DNA of 5,820 nt from Actinomycetales bacterium (lineage in GTDB: Bacteria; Actinomycetota; Actinomycetes; Actinomycetales; Cellulomonadaceae). Numbering within the stretch: position 1 is the stretch's first letter; every line of letters begins with the position of its first letter. The position numbers and the translations under genes were made by a program. Positions 4,207 to 5,820 of this stretch are shown here, piece after piece. The stretch is taken from assembly GCA_015655615.1 (NCBI GenBank), contig JAATES010000150.1, positions 1 through 5,820 on the forward strand. Direction: 5' to 3'. The notes under the pieces were generated by a model, which saw only the letters and a list, made by a program, of their open reading frames with translations, ran no database searches and was not told where the DNA came from.

Positions 4207-5820
4207 ATGGCGAATTCCGCGCAATCGCGCACCTTGGCCCCTGGCAGCGGACGCCGCGTCAACGTCTTTCAGCTCTTAGCGCTGGTGGGAACGTTCGCCG
4301 CCCTCTCCGTCATCGGCGGGTTGCTGCTCGGCGCCTTGGCGGCCCCGTTCGCACTGGGCACCAGCACCGTGACCAAGTCCGGCGCTCAGCTCTTCGAAGA
4401 CCTCCCGTCTGACTTCGAGGCGGGCAAGCTGTCGGAGGCCAGCTACATCTACGCCAACGATGGCAAGACCCTCCTGGCGACGTACTACTGGGAGAACCGG
4501 ATCGTCGTCGATCTGGAGGACATCTCCGACAACCTCAAGCACGCCGTGATCGCGACCGAGGACAAGCGCTTCTATGAGCACGGCGCTGTCGACCTGGTCG
4601 GCATTCCCCGTGCGCTGGTCAACAACCTCGGCAGCAGCGGCACGCAGGGCGCCTCGACTCTCACTCAGCAGTACGTGAAGAACGTCCTGATCGAGAAGGC
4701 GCATGCGGCAGGCGATGACGAGGGCGTCACCGAAGCCACAGAGGGCACGTACCAGCGCAAGCTGCGCGAGGCCAAGCTCGCCATCGCCGTCGAAAGCGAG
4801 ATGACCAAGGACGAGATCCTCGACGGCTACCTGAACATCGCGCAGTTCGGCACGTCCGTCTATGGAGCGGAGACGGCTGCGCGACACTACTTCGGAGTGT
4901 CCGCGAAGGATCTCAGCATCGTCCAGGCGGCGACGATCGCCGGGATCACCCAGCGTCCCGCGGCCTACGACCCCGTGCTCCACCCCGAGGCTGCGGAGAA
5001 GCGCCGCAACATCGTGCTGAGCCTGATGTACCAGCAGAGCTACATCACCAAGGCGGAGTATGAAGAGGCGCGCGCCACCTCGGTCGCTGACACCCTGGAT
5101 GTGCAGGAGATCACGCAGGGCTGCGTCGCGGCGAAGAGCGCGGCGTTCTTCTGTGACTATGTGACCAAGGTGATCACGTCTGACCCCGTCTTCGGCAAGA
5201 CCGCGGAGGAGCGCAAGAACCTGCTGTACCGGGGTGGGCTGTCCATCGTGACGACCATCGATATGAAGCTGCAGAAGAAGGCCACGGCCCAGCTGAAGAA
5301 GTCGATTCCCGCGAACGAGTCGCACGGCATCGCGACCGCGCTCTCCGCGGTCGAGCCGGGGACCGGGAAGATCCTCGTCATGGCCCAGAACAGGTCCTAC
5401 GACCCCAGCGACAGCCCGAAGAAGTACACCACCGCCATCAACTACAACACTGACCAATCCCACGGCGGGTCACGCGGCTTCCAACCGGGTTCCACCTTCA
5501 AGCCGTACACCCTGGCCGAATGGCTCAAGAGCGGCCACACCCTGAACTCGACCATCAACGCCACGAGCCGCACCTATCAGCAGAGCTCGTTCAAGGCCTC
5601 GTGCACCGGATTCGGCGGAACCTGGAGCCCCGGAAACTCCGAGGGCTCCCGGAGCGGCACGATCACCGCATTGACCGCCACGAGGCTGTCCGTCAACACC
5701 GGATTCGCCGCCATGGAGCAGCAGCTCGATATGTGCGACCTCGCGGACACGGCCTACGACATCGGGTTCCGACCGTCGCTGACCAACGGCGAGGATTCCT
5801 CCGACGGCTACTTCACCGAC
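4207..5820 (+). CDS. Class A bifunctional penicillin-binding protein, transglycosylase/transpeptidase (3' partial)
   Basis: This enzyme polymerises lipid II into glycan strands and cross-links the peptides at the outer face of the membrane. The visible 538 codons give a short cytoplasmic N-terminus, one membrane helix (about 21-50), a GT51 transglycosylase domain with catalytic Glu118 in TEDKRFYEH, GASTLTQQYVKN (148-159), RKLREAKLA (184-192, second Glu188) and KDEILDGYLN (201-210), then a transpeptidase domain with nucleophile Ser429-X-X-Lys432 in PGSTFKPYTL and Ser495-Val-Asn497. The third motif (KTGT/KSGT) and any C-terminal PASTA domain lie beyond the window. Cys306/Cys316 and Cys466/Cys510 are placed to allow disulfides outside the cell (inference). 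Position beside DUF4177-RidA-crp-nth suggests a ponA2-type gene. It has a TTA codon at position 24, uncommon in GC-rich actinobacteria. A long open frame on the opposite strand is only a shadow. Confidence 0.96.
   Translation, partial: MANSAQSRTLAPGSGRRVNVFQLLALVGTFAALSVIGGLLLGALAAPFALGTSTVTKSGAQLFEDLPSDFEAGKLSEASYIYANDGKTLLATYYWENRIVVDLEDISDNLKHAVIATEDKRFYEHGAVDLVGIPRALVNNLGSSGTQGASTLTQQYVKNVLIEKAHAAGDDEGVTEATEGTYQRKLREAKLAIAVESEMTKDEILDGYLNIAQFGTSVYGAETAARHYFGVSAKDLSIVQAATIAGITQRPAAYDPVLHPEAAEKRRNIVLSLMYQQSYITKAEYEEARATSVADTLDVQEITQGCVAAKSAAFFCDYVTKVITSDPVFGKTAEERKNLLYRGGLSIVTTIDMKLQKKATAQLKKSIPANESHGIATALSAVEPGTGKILVMAQNRSYDPSDSPKKYTTAINYNTDQSHGGSRGFQPGSTFKPYTLAEWLKSGHTLNSTINATSRTYQQSSFKASCTGFGGTWSPGNSEGSRSGTITALTATRLSVNTGFAAMEQQLDMCDLADTAYDIGFRPSLTNGEDSSDGYFTD

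Noticed and set aside
4276..4278. TTA codon in the penicillin-binding protein as a bldA-type control
   Set aside because: A single TTA in a core cell-wall gene without evidence of a streptomycete host is not enough to propose tRNA-based control.
4558..4593. Transglycosylase motif EDKRFYEHGAVD differing from the common HxGVD
   Set aside because: YEHGA-[VL]-D versions are, as I remember, usual in actinobacterial class A penicillin-binding proteins; the catalytic Glu118 is kept.
4276..5463. Long open frame opposite the penicillin-binding protein (395 codons, minus strand)
   Set aside because: The plus strand holds all transglycosylase and transpeptidase motifs in one frame; the antisense frame is Leu/Val/Arg/Gly-rich without motifs and has no promoter or ribosome binding site.
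1..5820. CRISPR arrays, insertion sequences, tRNA/rRNA genes, attachment sites
   Set aside because: I saw no regularly spaced repeats, transposase motifs, terminal inverted repeats or tRNA cloverleaf sequences on reading both strands.

Overview
The window is GC-rich DNA with strong G/C preference at third codon positions and frequent GTG starts. Its gene families (GlnR, a GlxR/Crp-type regulator, a DUF4177 plus RidA-like pair, an actinobacterial bifunctional penicillin-binding protein) point to an actinobacterium (Actinomycetota). I cannot fix the genus. The part from the alpha/beta hydrolase to the penicillin-binding protein resembles a shortened version of the Mycobacterium tuberculosis block from ephE through nth, crp, the RidA-like gene and its DUF4177 partner to ponA2. 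Genes I remember lying between these in mycobacteria (marP, a metallo-beta-lactamase gene, two ArsA-like ATPases, whiB4) are absent. This comparison is from memory, not from a search.

Layout: 1-80 may hold the first codons of a leftward exported protein (weak call). 225-839 (+) is glnR, the global nitrogen regulator, cut short by an in-frame TAG at 837-839. The same frame continues as recognisable GlnR C-terminus and tail to a TAG at 1020-1022. An alpha/beta hydrolase (1025-1963, +) starts 2 bases later. Endonuclease III (nth, 1946-2608, -) is convergent with it and overlaps it by 18 bases. Crp (2735-3412, +) diverges from nth and converges on a RidA-like gene (3456-3941, -), with a hairpin between their ends. 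The RidA-like gene is coupled by an ATGA overlap to a DUF4177 gene (3938-4105, -). A class A penicillin-binding protein (4207 onward, +) diverges from these and runs off the right edge.

The genes are mainly core housekeeping and regulation: nitrogen control, base-excision repair, cAMP-type control, a small coupled pair possibly for metabolite damage control, and cell-wall synthesis. I found no mobile element, CRISPR array, RNA gene or evident new multi-gene system. The points most worth checking are the broken glnR, the hydrolase with glycine where its catalytic nucleophile should be, and three genes with a -10-like hexamer 6-7 bases before the start codon, which suggests leaderless transcripts.
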